NCBI RefSeq assembly: GCF_000382145.1
Contig: NZ_KB907623.1
Location: 90,807-154,806, forward strand
Source of the DNA: Psychrobacter lutiphocae DSM 21542
GTDB lineage: Bacteria > Pseudomonadota > Gammaproteobacteria > Pseudomonadales > Moraxellaceae
DNA length: 64,000 nucleotides
Direction: 5' to 3'
This document shows, piece by piece, positions 18,106 through 28,349 of the stretch. Both the position numbers and the translations under genes were made by a program. Position 1 is the first letter of the stretch; every line of letters starts with the position of its first letter. The notes beneath the pieces are model-generated. The model had not been told where the DNA came from. It saw nothing but the letters and a program-made list of their open reading frames with translations, and ran no database searches.

Positions 18106-21100
18106 CTAAGCCAAATTCGGATTCAACCACTTCTCAGCAGTATTAATATCCCAATCCTTCCGTTTGGCATAGTCCTCTAACTGATCACGTCCAATCTTAC
18201 CGACATTAAAATACACACTTTCTGGATGCGAGTAATAGAAGCCGCTCACCGAAGAGGCTGGCCACATTGCATAGCTCTCGGTGAGATAAGTGCCAATCGC
18301 ATTGGTAGTGTCTAACCAATCAAACAATTTACCTTTTTCGGTATGCTCAGGGCAGGCAGGGTAGCCGGGTGCTGGGCGAATACCGACATATTTTTCTTTA
18401 ATCAGCTCTTCGTTGGTCAATTGCTCTTGTGGCTGATAACCCCAGTATTTGGTACGGATAAGCTCGTGTAAGTGCTCGGCAAAGGCTTCTGCTAGGCGGT
18501 CGCACAGGGCTTGCACCATAATGGCGTTATAGTCATCGCCAGCTTCTTTGTAGCTGTCTGACAGCTCTTGTGCGCCCACGATAGAGACGGTGAAGCCACC
18601 AAGATAGTCGGTATGTGTATCAGAAGGTGAGATAAAGTCAGCCAAGCTGTAATTTGGCTTACCACTGGCTTTGTCCGATTGCTGACGTAGGTGCTCAAAC
18701 ACATGCGTGGGCTGTCCGCCGTCATTAGGGGCTTTGTCATAGACAGTGATGGTATCGTGATCGGTACGCTTGGCAGGCATGATTTTAAACACCCCTTTAG
18801 GCGTGACCAATTGCTCATCAATTAACTTTTGAAGCAGCTCTTTGGCATTGGCAAACAGGTCTTTGGCTTCTTTACCGACCACTTCATCGTCAAAGATTTT
18901 AGGATACTTACCGACCAACCCCCAAGAGATAAAAAATGGTGTCCAGTCAATGTAAGGGATTAGGTTGTCAATAGGGTAGTTGTCTAGGATGACTTGACCA
19001 AGCTCGTTTGGTGTCGGTGGCGTATAGTTGTCCCAATCAAATTTGAAGCCTTGTTCGATTGACTCTGCATAGCTCAGTTTCGCCGCTTTTGGTTTGCGAT
19101 TTGCTAAGCGTTCACGTACTTTTTCGTATTCTTCACGCGTTTCACGGATCAGATCAACTCGGTGTTCTTTGGATAATAACTTGGTTACTACACCCACAGA
19201 GCGTGAGGCGTCAGCAACGTAGATGACCGCATCGTTTTGATAATGGGGTTCAATCTTAACCGCTGTATGCGCTTTGGAAGTTGTCGCACCGCCAATCATT
19301 AAGGGTAGATTCATGCCACGTTCTTGCATCTGCTTGGCAACATAAACCATTTCATCAAGGCTTGGGGTAATAAGACCTGATAGACCAATGATATCGGCTT
19401 TTTCGGCAATGGCAGTATCTAGGATTTTGTCACAAGGCACCATAACGCCTAAGTCAACCACGTCATAGCCGTTACAACCGAGCACTACGCCGACGATGTT
19501 TTTACCAATGTCGTGTACGTCGCCTTTTACCGTCGCCATGACTACTTTACCTTTGACCTCACCTTCGACTTTTTCGACTTCGATGTAAGGGTTTAACACT
19601 GCTACGGCACGTTTCATGACTCGGGCGGATTTGACCACTTGCGGTAAGAACATTTTACCTGCACCAAATAAGTCGCCGACCACGTTCATACCATCCATTA
19701 AGGGGCCTTCAATCACGTGCAGTGGTTTTGGGTATTTTTGACGGGCCTCTTCGGTGTCTTCATCGATATAAGTGGTAATGCCTTTGACGAGTGCATGTTC
19801 GATGCGTTTTTCTACCGATTGTTCACGCCATGAGAGGTCAACGCTACCATCGTTTTTCTTACCGCCAGCCACATAGCCTTCAGCCACAGTCATCAGGCGC
19901 TCGGTCGCATCTTGACCACTTTCACCCTGATTGCGATTAAGCATCACATCTTCAATCGCTTCACGTGCGTCTTTCGGAATCTCGTCATAAACCTCAAGCA
20001 TCGCAGGGTTGACGATACCCATGGTCAGACCTGCTTTGATGGCGTGATATAAGAAGACGGCATTAATGGCTTCACGGATGGGATTGCCTCGGAAACTAAA
20101 GGAGACGTTGGATACCCCGCCTGATACCATGGCGTGCGGTAAGTTTTCAGCAATCCATTTGGTGGCATTAATAAAGTCAGCGCCATAGTTGTTGTGCTCA
20201 GGGATACCAGTTGCCACCGCAAAGATATTGGGGTCAAAGATAATGTCTTCGGCAGGGAAGCCGACTTCATCGACTAAAATGTCATAGCTACGTTTACATA
20301 TCTCGATCTTGCGCTCATAGGTATCTGCCTGACCGTCTTCATCAAACGCCATGACAATGACTGCCGCACCGTAGCGCATACACAGTTTGGCATGCTCAAC
20401 AAACACATCATAGCCTTCTTTTAGCGAGATGGAGTTGACCACGGCTTTGCCTTGGGTTCGTTTTAGTCCTTCTTCAATGATGCTCCATTTTGAAGAGTCA
20501 ATCATTAACGGCACACGGCTAATATCTGGCTCACCTGCAACAAGGTTTAAGAAGTGAATCATTGCCCCTTCGGAATCGAGCATGCCTTCATCCATGTTGA
20601 TATCAACGATTTGAGCACCGCCATCGACTTGGTTGCGTGCCACATCTAGGGCTTCGGTAAACTCACCAGTTTTAATTAAGCGTAAGAATTTCTTAGAGCC
20701 AGTAACATTGGTACGCTCACCGACGTTGACAAAAAGGCTGTCTTTGGTGATATTAAACGGTTCAAGTCCTGACAGTCGGCAGGCTGGCGCAATAGTTGGA
20801 ATTTTGCGAGGAGGGTATTTCTGCATTACATCAGCAATGGCTTTAATGTGCTCAGGGCGTGTACCGCAGCAGCCACCAACAATATTAAGAATCCCTGACT
20901 TACCAAAGCCATCAAGTAGGGCGGCAGTTTCTTCAGGGGTTTCATCATATTCACCAAACTCATTGGGCAAGCCTGCGTTTGGATGGGCTGAAATATAGGT
21001 ATCGGCGATATCTGATAAGGTCTGAATGTGTGGTTTTAACGCATCCGCGCCCAAAGCACAGTTGAAACCAACGGATAACGGCTTGGCATGGCGAATTGAG

Positions 21101-21924
21101 TTATAAAACGCTTCGGCAGTTTGACCAGATAAGGTACGCCCTGAAGCATCGGTAATGGTGCCTGATATCATGATTGGTAATTCAAAGCCGATGGTATCAA
21201 AGACACCAGTGATGGCAAAAATAGCAGCCTTAGCATTTAGCGTATCAAAAATAGTCTCGACCAATATAAGGTCTACGCCCCCTTCGATTAGCGCAAATAA
21301 TGCTTCGGTATAGTTGTCTACCAATTCATCAAAGGTGACATTTCGATAGGCAGGATCATTCACATCAGGTGACAGTGAGCAGGTACGAGAGGTTGGTCCA
21401 ATGACACCAGCGACAAAGCGTGGCTTATCAGGAGTTTTGGCAGTAAACTCATCTGCTGCTTCACGAGCAAGACGAGCCGCTTCACGGTTAATCTCTGGCA
21501 CTAGATGCTGCATGTCATAATCTGACATGGATATTTGAGTCGCATTAAAGGTGTTGGTCTCAATGATATCAGCACCAGCTGTTAAGTGGTCGTTATGGAT
21601 GGTTTTAATGATATCAGGCTGGGTGAGTACCAATAAGTCATTGTTGCCTTGCACATCTTGATGAAAGTCAGCAAAGCGTTCACCACGATAATCGGATTCT
21701 TGCAGCTTAAAGGTCTGAATTTGAGTACCCATTGCGCCATCAAGGAACAAGATTCGGTTATCTAACAGCTCAGTAATGCGCTCACGAGCAGTAAGCTGTT
21801 GTTGCTTATAAGGGAAATCAGCTGGTGGTACTAGATTGAAGTTATCGGGGTTATGTTCTTTTTTTAAAGGTGTTTCTGAGTTGGTTTTGGGGGTATTGTG
21901 TTCAGGATGAGAGCAGGTGGCCAT
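18106..21924 (-). CDS. metH: Cobalamin-dependent methionine synthase
   Basis: Transfers methyl from 5-methyltetrahydrofolate to homocysteine through methylcobalamin. The modules are in order: a homocysteine-binding barrel starting [12 protein letters not shown], with zinc cysteines in GGCCGT (near 350), a pterin-binding domain ([16 protein letters not shown], near 400), a B12 module with the cobalt-ligand motif GDVHDIGKN (near 805), and the SAM-binding reactivation domain to the end. At 1272 residues it is slightly longer than the E. coli enzyme because of an N-terminal leader of about 40 residues. Single gene. I see no cobalamin riboswitch in the 200 bp upstream. Confidence 0.97.
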   Translation of the reverse strand: MATCSHPEHNTPKTNSETPLKKEHNPDNFNLVPPADFPYKQQQLTARERITELLDNRILFLDGAMGTQIQTFKLQESDYRGERFADFHQDVQGNNDLLVLTQPDIIKTIHNDHLTAGADIIETNTFNATQISMSDYDMQHLVPEINREAARLAREAADEFTAKTPDKPRFVAGVIGPTSRTCSLSPDVNDPAYRNVTFDELVDNYTEALFALIEGGVDLILVETIFDTLNAKAAIFAITGVFDTIGFELPIMISGTITDASGRTLSGQTAEAFYNSIRHAKPLSVGFNCALGADALKPHIQTLSDIADTYISAHPNAGLPNEFGEYDETPEETAALLDGFGKSGILNIVGGCCGTRPEHIKAIADVMQKYPPRKIPTIAPACRLSGLEPFNITKDSLFVNVGERTNVTGSKKFLRLIKTGEFTEALDVARNQVDGGAQIVDINMDEGMLDSEGAMIHFLNLVAGEPDISRVPLMIDSSKWSIIEEGLKRTQGKAVVNSISLKEGYDVFVEHAKLCMRYGAAVIVMAFDEDGQADTYERKIEICKRSYDILVDEVGFPAEDIIFDPNIFAVATGIPEHNNYGADFINATKWIAENLPHAMVSGGVSNVSFSFRGNPIREAINAVFLYHAIKAGLTMGIVNPAMLEVYDEIPKDAREAIEDVMLNRNQGESGQDATERLMTVAEGYVAGGKKNDGSVDLSWREQSVEKRIEHALVKGITTYIDEDTEEARQKYPKPLHVIEGPLMDGMNVVGDLFGAGKMFLPQVVKSARVMKRAVAVLNPYIEVEKVEGEVKGKVVMATVKGDVHDIGKNIVGVVLGCNGYDVVDLGVMVPCDKILDTAIAEKADIIGLSGLITPSLDEMVYVAKQMQERGMNLPLMIGGATTSKAHTAVKIEPHYQNDAVIYVADASRSVGVVTKLLSKEHRVDLIRETREEYEKVRERLANRKPKAAKLSYAESIEQGFKFDWDNYTPPTPNELGQVILDNYPIDNLIPYIDWTPFFISWGLVGKYPKIFDDEVVGKEAKDLFANAKELLQKLIDEQLVTPKGVFKIMPAKRTDHDTITVYDKAPNDGGQPTHVFEHLRQQSDKASGKPNYSLADFISPSDTHTDYLGGFTVSIVGAQELSDSYKEAGDDYNAIMVQALCDRLAEAFAEHLHELIRTKYWGYQPQEQLTNEELIKEKYVGIRPAPGYPACPEHTEKGKLFDWLDTTNAIGTYLTESYAMWPASSVSGFYYSHPESVYFNVGKIGRDQLEDYAKRKDWDINTAEKWLNPNLA

Positions 21925-22144
21925 AGTGCTGTCTTATTTTTTTACAGTTATAGTCAATAAAATCAGGGGCAACAGTGCGCTTAGGGATGACTGTTAGCTA
22001 TAACTTTGACTAATAGGTGAATAAAGTGTGATAAAAGTGTGATAGCGATTGAATGTTTGCTAGTGTAGCATAAGTTGTCGTTAAGTTATTATAATCAGAA
22101 GCTATTATAGCTATCTTATGTGGTTATAGAATAAGGAAGTTTTT

Positions 22145-22864
22145 ATGAAAAAAGGTGATAGTGCTTTTTCTCAAGGTTTTGCTGCATTAACATTTTGGGG
22201 ATTGTTAACTGGTGTTTTACTGATAAATGTAGGATGCCAAACTACGGTATCATCCCAAACGAGTAGCCATCAGGGATCCGTTCCAAGCCTTAAAAATCAG
22301 GTTAAAAATCAAAGTGTTGAAACTCAATCGACAAGCACAGGCGCTATGGTGTATAACCGTCTGCCTGAGCAACACTCAGCTAGATCACAAGCCACCACTG
22401 CTTTGATGTTAGCACCAGTCAACACTCAGTACCAGGGGTTAAAAGCATTGGATATGGCCAAACAAAATCCAGATTTATCAATATTGGTTGAGGCAGTTGA
22501 TGCGGCAGGCATTGGTACCATGTTAAGGTTTGCTGGAGATCGCTATACTATTTTTGCACCTAACAATGCTGCTTTTGCCAAGCTGTTTCGTGAAACAACT
22601 TTGACTAAGCAAAGTTTGCTTGCGAATAAGGGGCTATTAAGGGCATTATTGGCGTATCATGTGGTTAAGTCTGATCAACCCATGACAGTATCACAGCTGC
22701 CTAGCGGTCGGTTGCAAGCATTAAGTAAGCGAACTTTCCAAGTGACGCCAGATGCGACTTTAATTGATGGTAAAGGACGTACAGCACATATTATTCAGCC
22801 CAATATCGCCACAGGCAATGGTATGGTGCATGAGATTGATATTGTGATGTTTCCTGCTAACTAG
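22145..22864 (+). CDS. Fasciclin (FAS1) domain protein, probably exported
   Basis: A 239-residue protein. An N-terminal hydrophobic segment (ALTFWGLLTGVLLINVGC) suggests export. The VGC could be a lipoprotein cleavage site, though the -3 asparagine is atypical. A serine/glutamine-rich linker follows to about residue 95. The FAS1 fold begins there: LSILVEAVDAAGIGTML, YTIFAPNNAAFAKL, LLRALLAYHVV and ending NGMVHEIDIVMFP, all standard landmarks. FAS1 domains are used in adhesion and matrix contacts. Monocistronic, divergent from metH, followed by a bidirectional terminator. Confidence 0.85.
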   Translation: MKKGDSAFSQGFAALTFWGLLTGVLLINVGCQTTVSSQTSSHQGSVPSLKNQVKNQSVETQSTSTGAMVYNRLPEQHSARSQATTALMLAPVNTQYQGLKALDMAKQNPDLSILVEAVDAAGIGTMLRFAGDRYTIFAPNNAAFAKLFRETTLTKQSLLANKGLLRALLAYHVVKSDQPMTVSQLPSGRLQALSKRTFQVTPDATLIDGKGRTAHIIQPNIATGNGMVHEIDIVMFPAN

Positions 22865-22941
22865 AGGCCACTATTATATAGGCAGGCAGGTGTTATATAG
22901 GCAGGCAGGGGTATGCACTATATAGATTGTAGCCAAATATC

Positions 22942-22976
22942 AAAAAGTCCGTCAGTTTAACTGACGGACTTTTTTT
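22942..22976. terminator. Bidirectional terminator
   Basis: Perfect stem AAAAAGTCCGTCAG, loop TTTAA, then CTGACGGACTTTTTT. It lies between the convergent fasciclin gene and the symporter gene. Just upstream, a short direct repeat (ATATAGGCAGGCAGG twice) adds minor repetition. Confidence 0.9.
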
Positions 22977-23024
22977 GTGTTTAAGTAAAAGCTACTAAAA
23001 GCCAGTTGTTATATATTATATAAG

Positions 23025-24575
23025 TTAGCTGTCTTGAGGATTTTGTTGGTCTTTTTTCAAGTTTTCTTGATGACGCTCTTCCCAGTAAGTGGCACCTTTG
23101 ATACCAAACTTGGCAGGGTCGAAAACAAATCTCTTATAGCTTGTACCGCCACCTGCTTTTAACTGAGCTTCGTAGTCTTTTAGAATCTCAAGTGCAGGAC
23201 GGGCTACGAAGAAGACAATAATAATACCAACGATGTTTAACCATGCCATTAAGCCAACACCAACATCGCCTAAGCCCCAGATGAAACCTGCGGTATTAAT
23301 GCCACCGTATGCAACCATGATCATGATCACTACTTTGACAATAAACAGACCAGTTTTACTTGCACCACGTCCCATAAAGCGTGTCAAATATGAGATATTA
23401 ACTTCAGCAATATAGTAGTAGGCCAAGATGGTGGTAAAGGCGAAGAAGAATACTGCAACCGCGATGAACGAGTCACCAAAGGTACCGTATACAGATTGCA
23501 TTGCCATTTGCGTAAACGATGGCGAGTTAATTTCAACATCAGCAGCTACGTTACGGACAATGAATTCACCATCTGGCAAAGTGCCTTGGATGTTGTACAT
23601 CTTGGTCGACAAAATCATAAACGCAGTAGCAGAACACACCAATAAGGTATCAACATATACCGAGAATGCCTGCACCAAACCTTGCTGTGAAGGATGGTCA
23701 ACGGCAGCAGCAGCGGCTGCGTGAGGGCCTGTACCCTGACCTGCTTCGTTAGAGTAAACGCCACGTTTTACACCCCAACCAATCGCAGCACCAAAACCTG
23801 CTTGAGCGGTAAAGGCATCACCAACAATCATACCAAAGACCTCAGGAATCATCTCATAGTTGGCAAACATGATCAGTAGCGCTAATACAATATAGCCTAA
23901 CGCCATAAAGGGAACAGCGTATTCTGTAAAGCGGGCAATACGCTTAATACCACCAAAGATGATAAAGCCTAAGATAACTAGAATCACGCCCAAAGCGATC
24001 AGACGCACACTGCCAGTCTCGACCCCCATAACTGTCATGGCAGTGCCTTCACCGGCAACTTCTGCAACTGCGTTAATCACACCGTTAGCTTGCACACCAG
24101 GTAAGAACACTCCACAAGCGATAATGGATGAGATGGCAAAAAGAATACCGTACCACTTTTGTCCCAGTGCCTTTTCAAAGTAGTACGCTGGGCCACCACG
24201 GTATTCACCGGTGAGGACGTCACGTTCTTTGTAAATTTGACCTAGCGTTGATTCAACGTAAGCAGTTGAGGCGCCCAAAAAGGCCACAACCCACATCCAA
24301 AATACCGCACCAGGACCACCAAAACCGATGGCAGCGGCAACACCAGCGATATTACCCATACCAACACGACCGGCTAGGGATACCGCTAACGCCTGAAAGG
24401 AGGAGATGCCATCATTGTCTGGTTTGCCTTTAAACAGTAGGCGTAACATCTCTTTAAAGAGGCGAACTTGTACAAAGCGAGTTAAAATTGAGTAAAAAAG
24501 ACCTGCACCTAAGCACAGATAGATAAGAGCTGGACTCCAAATGATGGAGTTTAAAAAGCTAACAATGCCTTCCAT
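23025..24575 (-). CDS. Alanine/glycine:sodium symporter (AGCS family)
   Basis: A 516-residue membrane protein with about ten hydrophobic segments that imports alanine or glycine with sodium. AGCS signatures are visible: VSLAGRVGMGNIAGVAAAIG, GPGAVFWMWVVAFLG, GWGVKRGVYSNEAGQGTG and AFTTILAYYYIAEVN. Length is in the usual 450-550 range. A hydrophilic C-terminal tail (HQENLKKDQQNPQDS) is cytoplasmic. Monocistronic. I found no glycine-riboswitch-like fold in its leader. Alanine versus glycine specificity cannot be read directly. Confidence 0.93.
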   Translation of the reverse strand: MEGIVSFLNSIIWSPALIYLCLGAGLFYSILTRFVQVRLFKEMLRLLFKGKPDNDGISSFQALAVSLAGRVGMGNIAGVAAAIGFGGPGAVFWMWVVAFLGASTAYVESTLGQIYKERDVLTGEYRGGPAYYFEKALGQKWYGILFAISSIIACGVFLPGVQANGVINAVAEVAGEGTAMTVMGVETGSVRLIALGVILVILGFIIFGGIKRIARFTEYAVPFMALGYIVLALLIMFANYEMIPEVFGMIVGDAFTAQAGFGAAIGWGVKRGVYSNEAGQGTGPHAAAAAAVDHPSQQGLVQAFSVYVDTLLVCSATAFMILSTKMYNIQGTLPDGEFIVRNVAADVEINSPSFTQMAMQSVYGTFGDSFIAVAVFFFAFTTILAYYYIAEVNISYLTRFMGRGASKTGLFIVKVVIMIMVAYGGINTAGFIWGLGDVGVGLMAWLNIVGIIIVFFVARPALEILKDYEAQLKAGGGTSYKRFVFDPAKFGIKGATYWEERHQENLKKDQQNPQDS

Positions 24576-25356
24576 AGTGTATTCCTATTATAAATAAACA
24601 TATAGCGTCCTAGCGGATACCAGTTTATTGCAAAGTTCTAACGCCATGTACAGCACTTATTAAATTAAGCACTTATTTTTAATTAATAGAGCAACACGTA
24701 TAATACGTATAAAAAGGCGATCAATTAGATAAGTACAAACATGACAGGCGGCGGTGATAACTGTAAGCGTATTTGGCTAAATGTTACGCAAACGTATGCC
24801 TTAGTAATTGCAATTTGCCATAAAAAAGAAGAAATTACCAGATTATTTTTTTGTCATGTCGGTTTTTTTATTAGGGTGTGTTGAACATTCACCACAGGTG
24901 CTCAATAGAAGCCTAGGTTTAAAGAAAATTTCATTTTTGTGTAAAAACAGGCTAGATTTGCGTTACTTTGTGTTGTTGAGTTGGTCAATATCTAGATATT
25001 AATTGCATTAATCACCTTGATTAAGCCAAATTTATCTCAATTTTTCCTACGAAGATGAAGGTTCAACAGACCCTGATAAAAACCACTTTTTTACGTATTT
25101 TTGGTCACAAAAAAAGTTTATTTTACCCTGTCAAAAGAGGTTGTAATTAAGTAACAACTGATTGTAATCACTGTGCTTTACCCCCATAGCAACGTAAAAT
25201 TAAGATAATAGATGTTCATACTCATAATAGGTGGCTCAGTTACGCTTATGGCTAAGTTTATGCTTATGAATTAGTTTACTAAAGCTAAATAACTGTTAAT
25301 ATAGCTGCCTATACATCCCTCTTTATACTCATTAAAATAAAAGTTTTGGAGTAATC
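24576..25356. other. Long divergent intergenic region (781 bp)
   Basis: Promoters for the symporter and for lemA must lie here, but I cannot point to convincing -35/-10 pairs. A 64-codon frame at 24808-25002 has no ribosome site and ends in low-complexity sequence, so I do not call it. None of the dispersed repeat families found elsewhere in the window is present. Confidence 0.4.
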
Positions 25357-25968
25357 ATGTCACGTCAATCAATCTTAAAGCCATTATTACTGTCTGTGGT
25401 GCTTAGTAGCTCAGCCGTTGGCCTTTCTGGGTGTGGTTATAATACCTTGCAAGCGCAAGATGAGCAGGTGGCCGCTGCTTGGTCAGAGGTGGTGAACCAA
25501 TACCAACGCCGTGCTGACTTGGTACCAAACTTAGTTGAAGTGGTCAAGCAGTATGCCAATCATGAGCAAGAAGTGTTGACCGATGTTGCTGAAGCACGTT
25601 CACGCGCTGGTAGCGTTCAGTTAACTCCTGAGGCACTGAATGACCCACAAGCAATGGAAAACTATCAAGCTGCACAGGCGCAGATGACCAGTGCGTTGTC
25701 ACGCTTAATGGCGGTATCTGAGCGTTATCCAGACCTCAAAGCGGATCAGCGCTTTGCTGACTTACAAGCTCAGCTTGAAGGTACCGAAAACCGCATCACT
25801 GTGGCACGCAATCGCTACATTCAAGAAGTGCAGACTTATAATACCACTGTGCGCCAGTTCCCAACCAACTTAACCGCTAAGGTATTTGGTTTGGACGCCA
25901 AGCCTAACTTTAGTGTGGATAATGAAAAAGAGATTTCAACTGCGCCAAAGGTTGATTTTGGTGATTAG
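25357..25968 (+). CDS. lemA: LemA family lipoprotein
   Basis: A 203-residue protein with a lipoprotein signal (LSGCGY lipobox near residue 25). It carries the LemA core of long helices: VAAAWSEVVNQYQRRADLVPNLVEVVKQYA, LSRLMAVSERYPDLKAD, and a terminal VRQFPTNLTAKVFGLDAKPNF, which is highly typical. LemA proteins are envelope proteins of uncertain function. It is followed by two TPM-domain genes in the same direction, the usual LemA-TPM pairing. The start ATG has GGAG nine bases upstream. Confidence 0.93.
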   Translation: MSRQSILKPLLLSVVLSSSAVGLSGCGYNTLQAQDEQVAAAWSEVVNQYQRRADLVPNLVEVVKQYANHEQEVLTDVAEARSRAGSVQLTPEALNDPQAMENYQAAQAQMTSALSRLMAVSERYPDLKADQRFADLQAQLEGTENRITVARNRYIQEVQTYNTTVRQFPTNLTAKVFGLDAKPNFSVDNEKEISTAPKVDFGD

Positions 25969-26021
25969 TGATAGGCGCTCAACCAGTCGCTTTAATCTAA
26001 TAGCTTTAACTTAATATAAAT

Positions 26022-27227
26022 GTGGTGATGATGCAGATGCAAAGGTTAAAACATAGCTTATCCGTGACGTTACTTTTAGCAGCCAGTGTGCTTACCCCAA
26101 CTGCCAGCTTGGCGGTAGAAGACACAGCATCATCGCAGCAGATAAATAGCCAAACTCAACAAATGGTAGATCCAAGCGTTGAGGATATGATAGCCATTAC
26201 CCGATCTGCTCAACAAAATGAAGCCATTAATGATGCGGTGCTGGGTAATGAGGCGATTCGAGAAGCGCTTCCTAACCCCGATATCGGTATTGCCACTGCG
26301 GAGGATGCGCCAGAAGCCAGTGCTCAGTCTTCTGGGGCCTCTGGTCAAGCCCAGCCCCGTCAATCCAGTGCGCAAGCGGTAGAAAGTGACAAGCTGATTT
26401 TAAACTCGCCTGTGGTTGATCAGGCCAATATATTTTCGCCACAAGAAAATCAGATATTAAGCCAAAGACTGCGCCATATTTATCAACAAGGCTTGGCACA
26501 AGCAGCACTAGTAACTGTACCCACTACCAATGGGATGAATATCTTTCAATATAGCATGCAGGTGGCTGACCGATGGAAGTTGGGTAATAAAGACACAGAT
26601 GATGGCTTGCTTATCCTTGTCGCTGTTAATGATCGTAATGTCTACATCTTATCTGGTTATGGACTCGAAGGTGTACTGCCTGATGCTGCACTAAAGCGTA
26701 TTATTGATGAGCAAATTACGCCTTCATTTAAGCAAGGCGATTATGCGGGTGGTTTGATACGTGGTATCAATCAAATCGAAACCCGCTTGCAGACCGATCC
26801 AGAGATATTGGCGCAGTCTGATGCCTTAGCCAAAGAGCGCAGTCAAGCACAAATGGATGCCGATGCGCCCTCATTATTTGGTACTTTCTTAATAGCCTTA
26901 ATTTTTGGTTTGTTTTTGACCTCAGTATTTGGGCGTATTTTAGGCTCTTTGGTGGCGACAGGTGGCTTTGTGGTGATGTCGTTGTCCAGTGGCTCTGGAC
27001 TGATTGCCACTTTGTTTTTAGCGGTGTTTTTGTGGCTGTTTTTGATATCACGTGGCGGTGGTAGCAGCGGTCGAGGTGGCCGAGGCGGTGGTGGCCGTGT
27101 GGTGGTCTTCCCAAGTAGTGGTGGCGGCTTTGGTGGCGGTGGTTTTGGAGGTGGCGGCTTCGGCGGCGGTGGTTTTGGTGGCGGCGGCGGTGGCTTCGGT
27201 GGTGGTGGCGCTGGCGGATCTTGGTAA
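26022..27227 (+). CDS. TPM domain protein with glycine-rich C-terminus (YgcG-like)
   Basis: A 401-residue membrane-anchored protein. A signal-like N-terminus is followed by a glutamine/serine-rich linker. The TPM (TLP18.3/Psb32/MOLO-1) domain runs from about 125 to 260: VDQANIFSPQENQILSQ, KDTDDGLLILVAVNDR, YILSGYGLEGVLPD. Two transmembrane segments follow (near 285-335), and the tail is almost pure GGGFGGG. Such tails are common in the family. The start is uncertain: GTG at 26022 or ATG at 26028, 26031 or 26037, none with a strong ribosome site. It follows lemA by 53 bp. Confidence 0.88.
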   Translation: MVMMQMQRLKHSLSVTLLLAASVLTPTASLAVEDTASSQQINSQTQQMVDPSVEDMIAITRSAQQNEAINDAVLGNEAIREALPNPDIGIATAEDAPEASAQSSGASGQAQPRQSSAQAVESDKLILNSPVVDQANIFSPQENQILSQRLRHIYQQGLAQAALVTVPTTNGMNIFQYSMQVADRWKLGNKDTDDGLLILVAVNDRNVYILSGYGLEGVLPDAALKRIIDEQITPSFKQGDYAGGLIRGINQIETRLQTDPEILAQSDALAKERSQAQMDADAPSLFGTFLIALIFGLFLTSVFGRILGSLVATGGFVVMSLSSGSGLIATLFLAVFLWLFLISRGGGSSGRGGRGGGGRVVVFPSSGGGFGGGGFGGGGFGGGGFGGGGGGFGGGGAGGSW

Positions 27228-27375
27228 GATATAAGCTAACTGGTAGCCAGCATCTCCAACTAACGCAACAACACTATTACACTGTATTTAATGTTTTATT
27301 TTTAATAGTTTTAATAATAGCTTTTAATAGTCTTTTTACGTTCCATTTTAACGTCCTATTTTGAGGTATAACAAG

Positions 27376-27966
27376 ATGCAACACCCCCCTGTGCAACCAC
27401 CTTCTAAGTCAGATGCCTCAGTAGGACATCCAAATGTGGCAGAGGGTCATGTCGTTGTCAGTCAGCCAAGCTTTGCCAGGTTATGGCGCCAAGCAATATT
27501 TATTCCAATATTACACAATCGCTGGCTCACAGAGACAGTGATGCAGCGTCTGACACAGCAGGTTGGTAAGGCAGAAAAAGGTCATCGTGGCGAGGTATTT
27601 TTGGTCATTGAAAATCACTTGCCCATCCATCAAGCCTACCGTGTTGGCAGCCGTGAGCGGGCGATTGACTTATTTAGTAACTATCGGGTTTGGGACACGG
27701 AAGAGAACACTGGGGTATTGGTGTATGTCAATATCTGTGAGCACAGCCTTGAAATAGTCGCTGACCGTGGCATCAATGCCCATGTTAGCCCAACTGTCTG
27801 GCGTGCTATGTGCGATAAGGCGCTGGCTGGTATGGCGAAGGGTAAGATGGAACAAAGTTTGACCGATTTGTTGGCCGAAATTGGATTGTTATTAAGACGC
27901 CATTATTACTTAGAAGATGATCCAGCAGGCAATGAGCTGTCAGATACCGTGGTGTTCCTAAGATAA
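27376..27966 (+). CDS. TPM domain protein, second paralog
   Basis: About 196 residues from the ATG at 27376, chosen over an in-frame TTG at 27361 because GAGG at 27363-27366 is spaced nine bases from the ATG. It carries a TPM-like domain (EVFLVIENHLPIHQAYR, ENTGVLVYVNICEHSLEIVADRGINAHV) but no clear signal peptide or membrane segment. It is probably cytoplasmic or peripheral. The trio LemA, membrane TPM and soluble TPM recurs in many proteobacteria; its role, perhaps envelope maintenance, is not settled. Confidence 0.8.
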   Translation: MQHPPVQPPSKSDASVGHPNVAEGHVVVSQPSFARLWRQAIFIPILHNRWLTETVMQRLTQQVGKAEKGHRGEVFLVIENHLPIHQAYRVGSRERAIDLFSNYRVWDTEENTGVLVYVNICEHSLEIVADRGINAHVSPTVWRAMCDKALAGMAKGKMEQSLTDLLAEIGLLLRRHYYLEDDPAGNELSDTVVFLR

Positions 27967-28008
27967 TGGCGTTTTGGCTGTAACTATTATAGCTAATAAG
28001 TTTTTATA

Positions 28009-28318
28009 GCTAATACCCCACTCTCAACTTAAAATGCAGGCTGTGATTTATGCGGGATTTAGCTCCCTTCCTTTTCCTGTTAGCCAAGCACAGCTTGACT
28101 CTTGCGAAGCTAAAAAGCTCCCCCAGAGCTTTTATTAACGCTTCTCAGGGCTGGGGATGGATTTTCGGTAAACATCACTAAAATCCCCCTAAATCCTCCT
28201 TTGAAAAAGGGGGACTTCCATCCTTGTCGATATTTTGTAACAAATGAGCTATACAGATACTGTCAATAAACCAATTATTGATGTTGCCAACTATTCTTGT
28301 TGAGATTGACGTAGCTAA
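28009..28318 (+). mobile_element. 300-bp composite repeat element with 5-bp target duplication
   Basis: The element (28014-28313) begins TACCCCACTCTCAAC and ends with the reverse complement of TACGTCAATCTCAAC. It is flanked by GCTAA on both sides (28009-28013 and 28314-28318). Inside are the A module (28063-28165), a 14-nt junction (28166-28179) and the B module (28180-28217), with the three-stem fold H at 28080-28149 nested in A. It has no coding capacity. It lies between the convergent TPM and cobB genes. Confidence 0.8.
28080..28149 (+). repeat. Three-stem fold H, copy 1
   Basis: Stem I CAAGC/GCTTG, linker ACTCTTGCG, closing stem AAGC/GCTT, apical stem AAAAGCTC/GAGCTTTT with loop CCCCA, ending CTCAGG. 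The same plan with different stem sequences recurs at 40093, 57111 (minus) and 57489. Confidence 0.7.
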
Positions 28319-28349
28319 TGGGCTTTTATTCGTGATACAAGCTGATGAG

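Noticed and set aside
21925..22144. Cobalamin riboswitch expected before metH
   Set aside because: No B12-box-like sequence or suitable fold is visible in the 220 bp upstream.
24576..24800. Glycine riboswitch expected before the AGCS symporter
   Set aside because: No tandem aptamer-like pattern is seen on the coding strand of the leader.
24808..25002. 64-codon frame between the symporter and lemA
   Set aside because: No ribosome site, low-complexity codons and no recognisable protein pattern.
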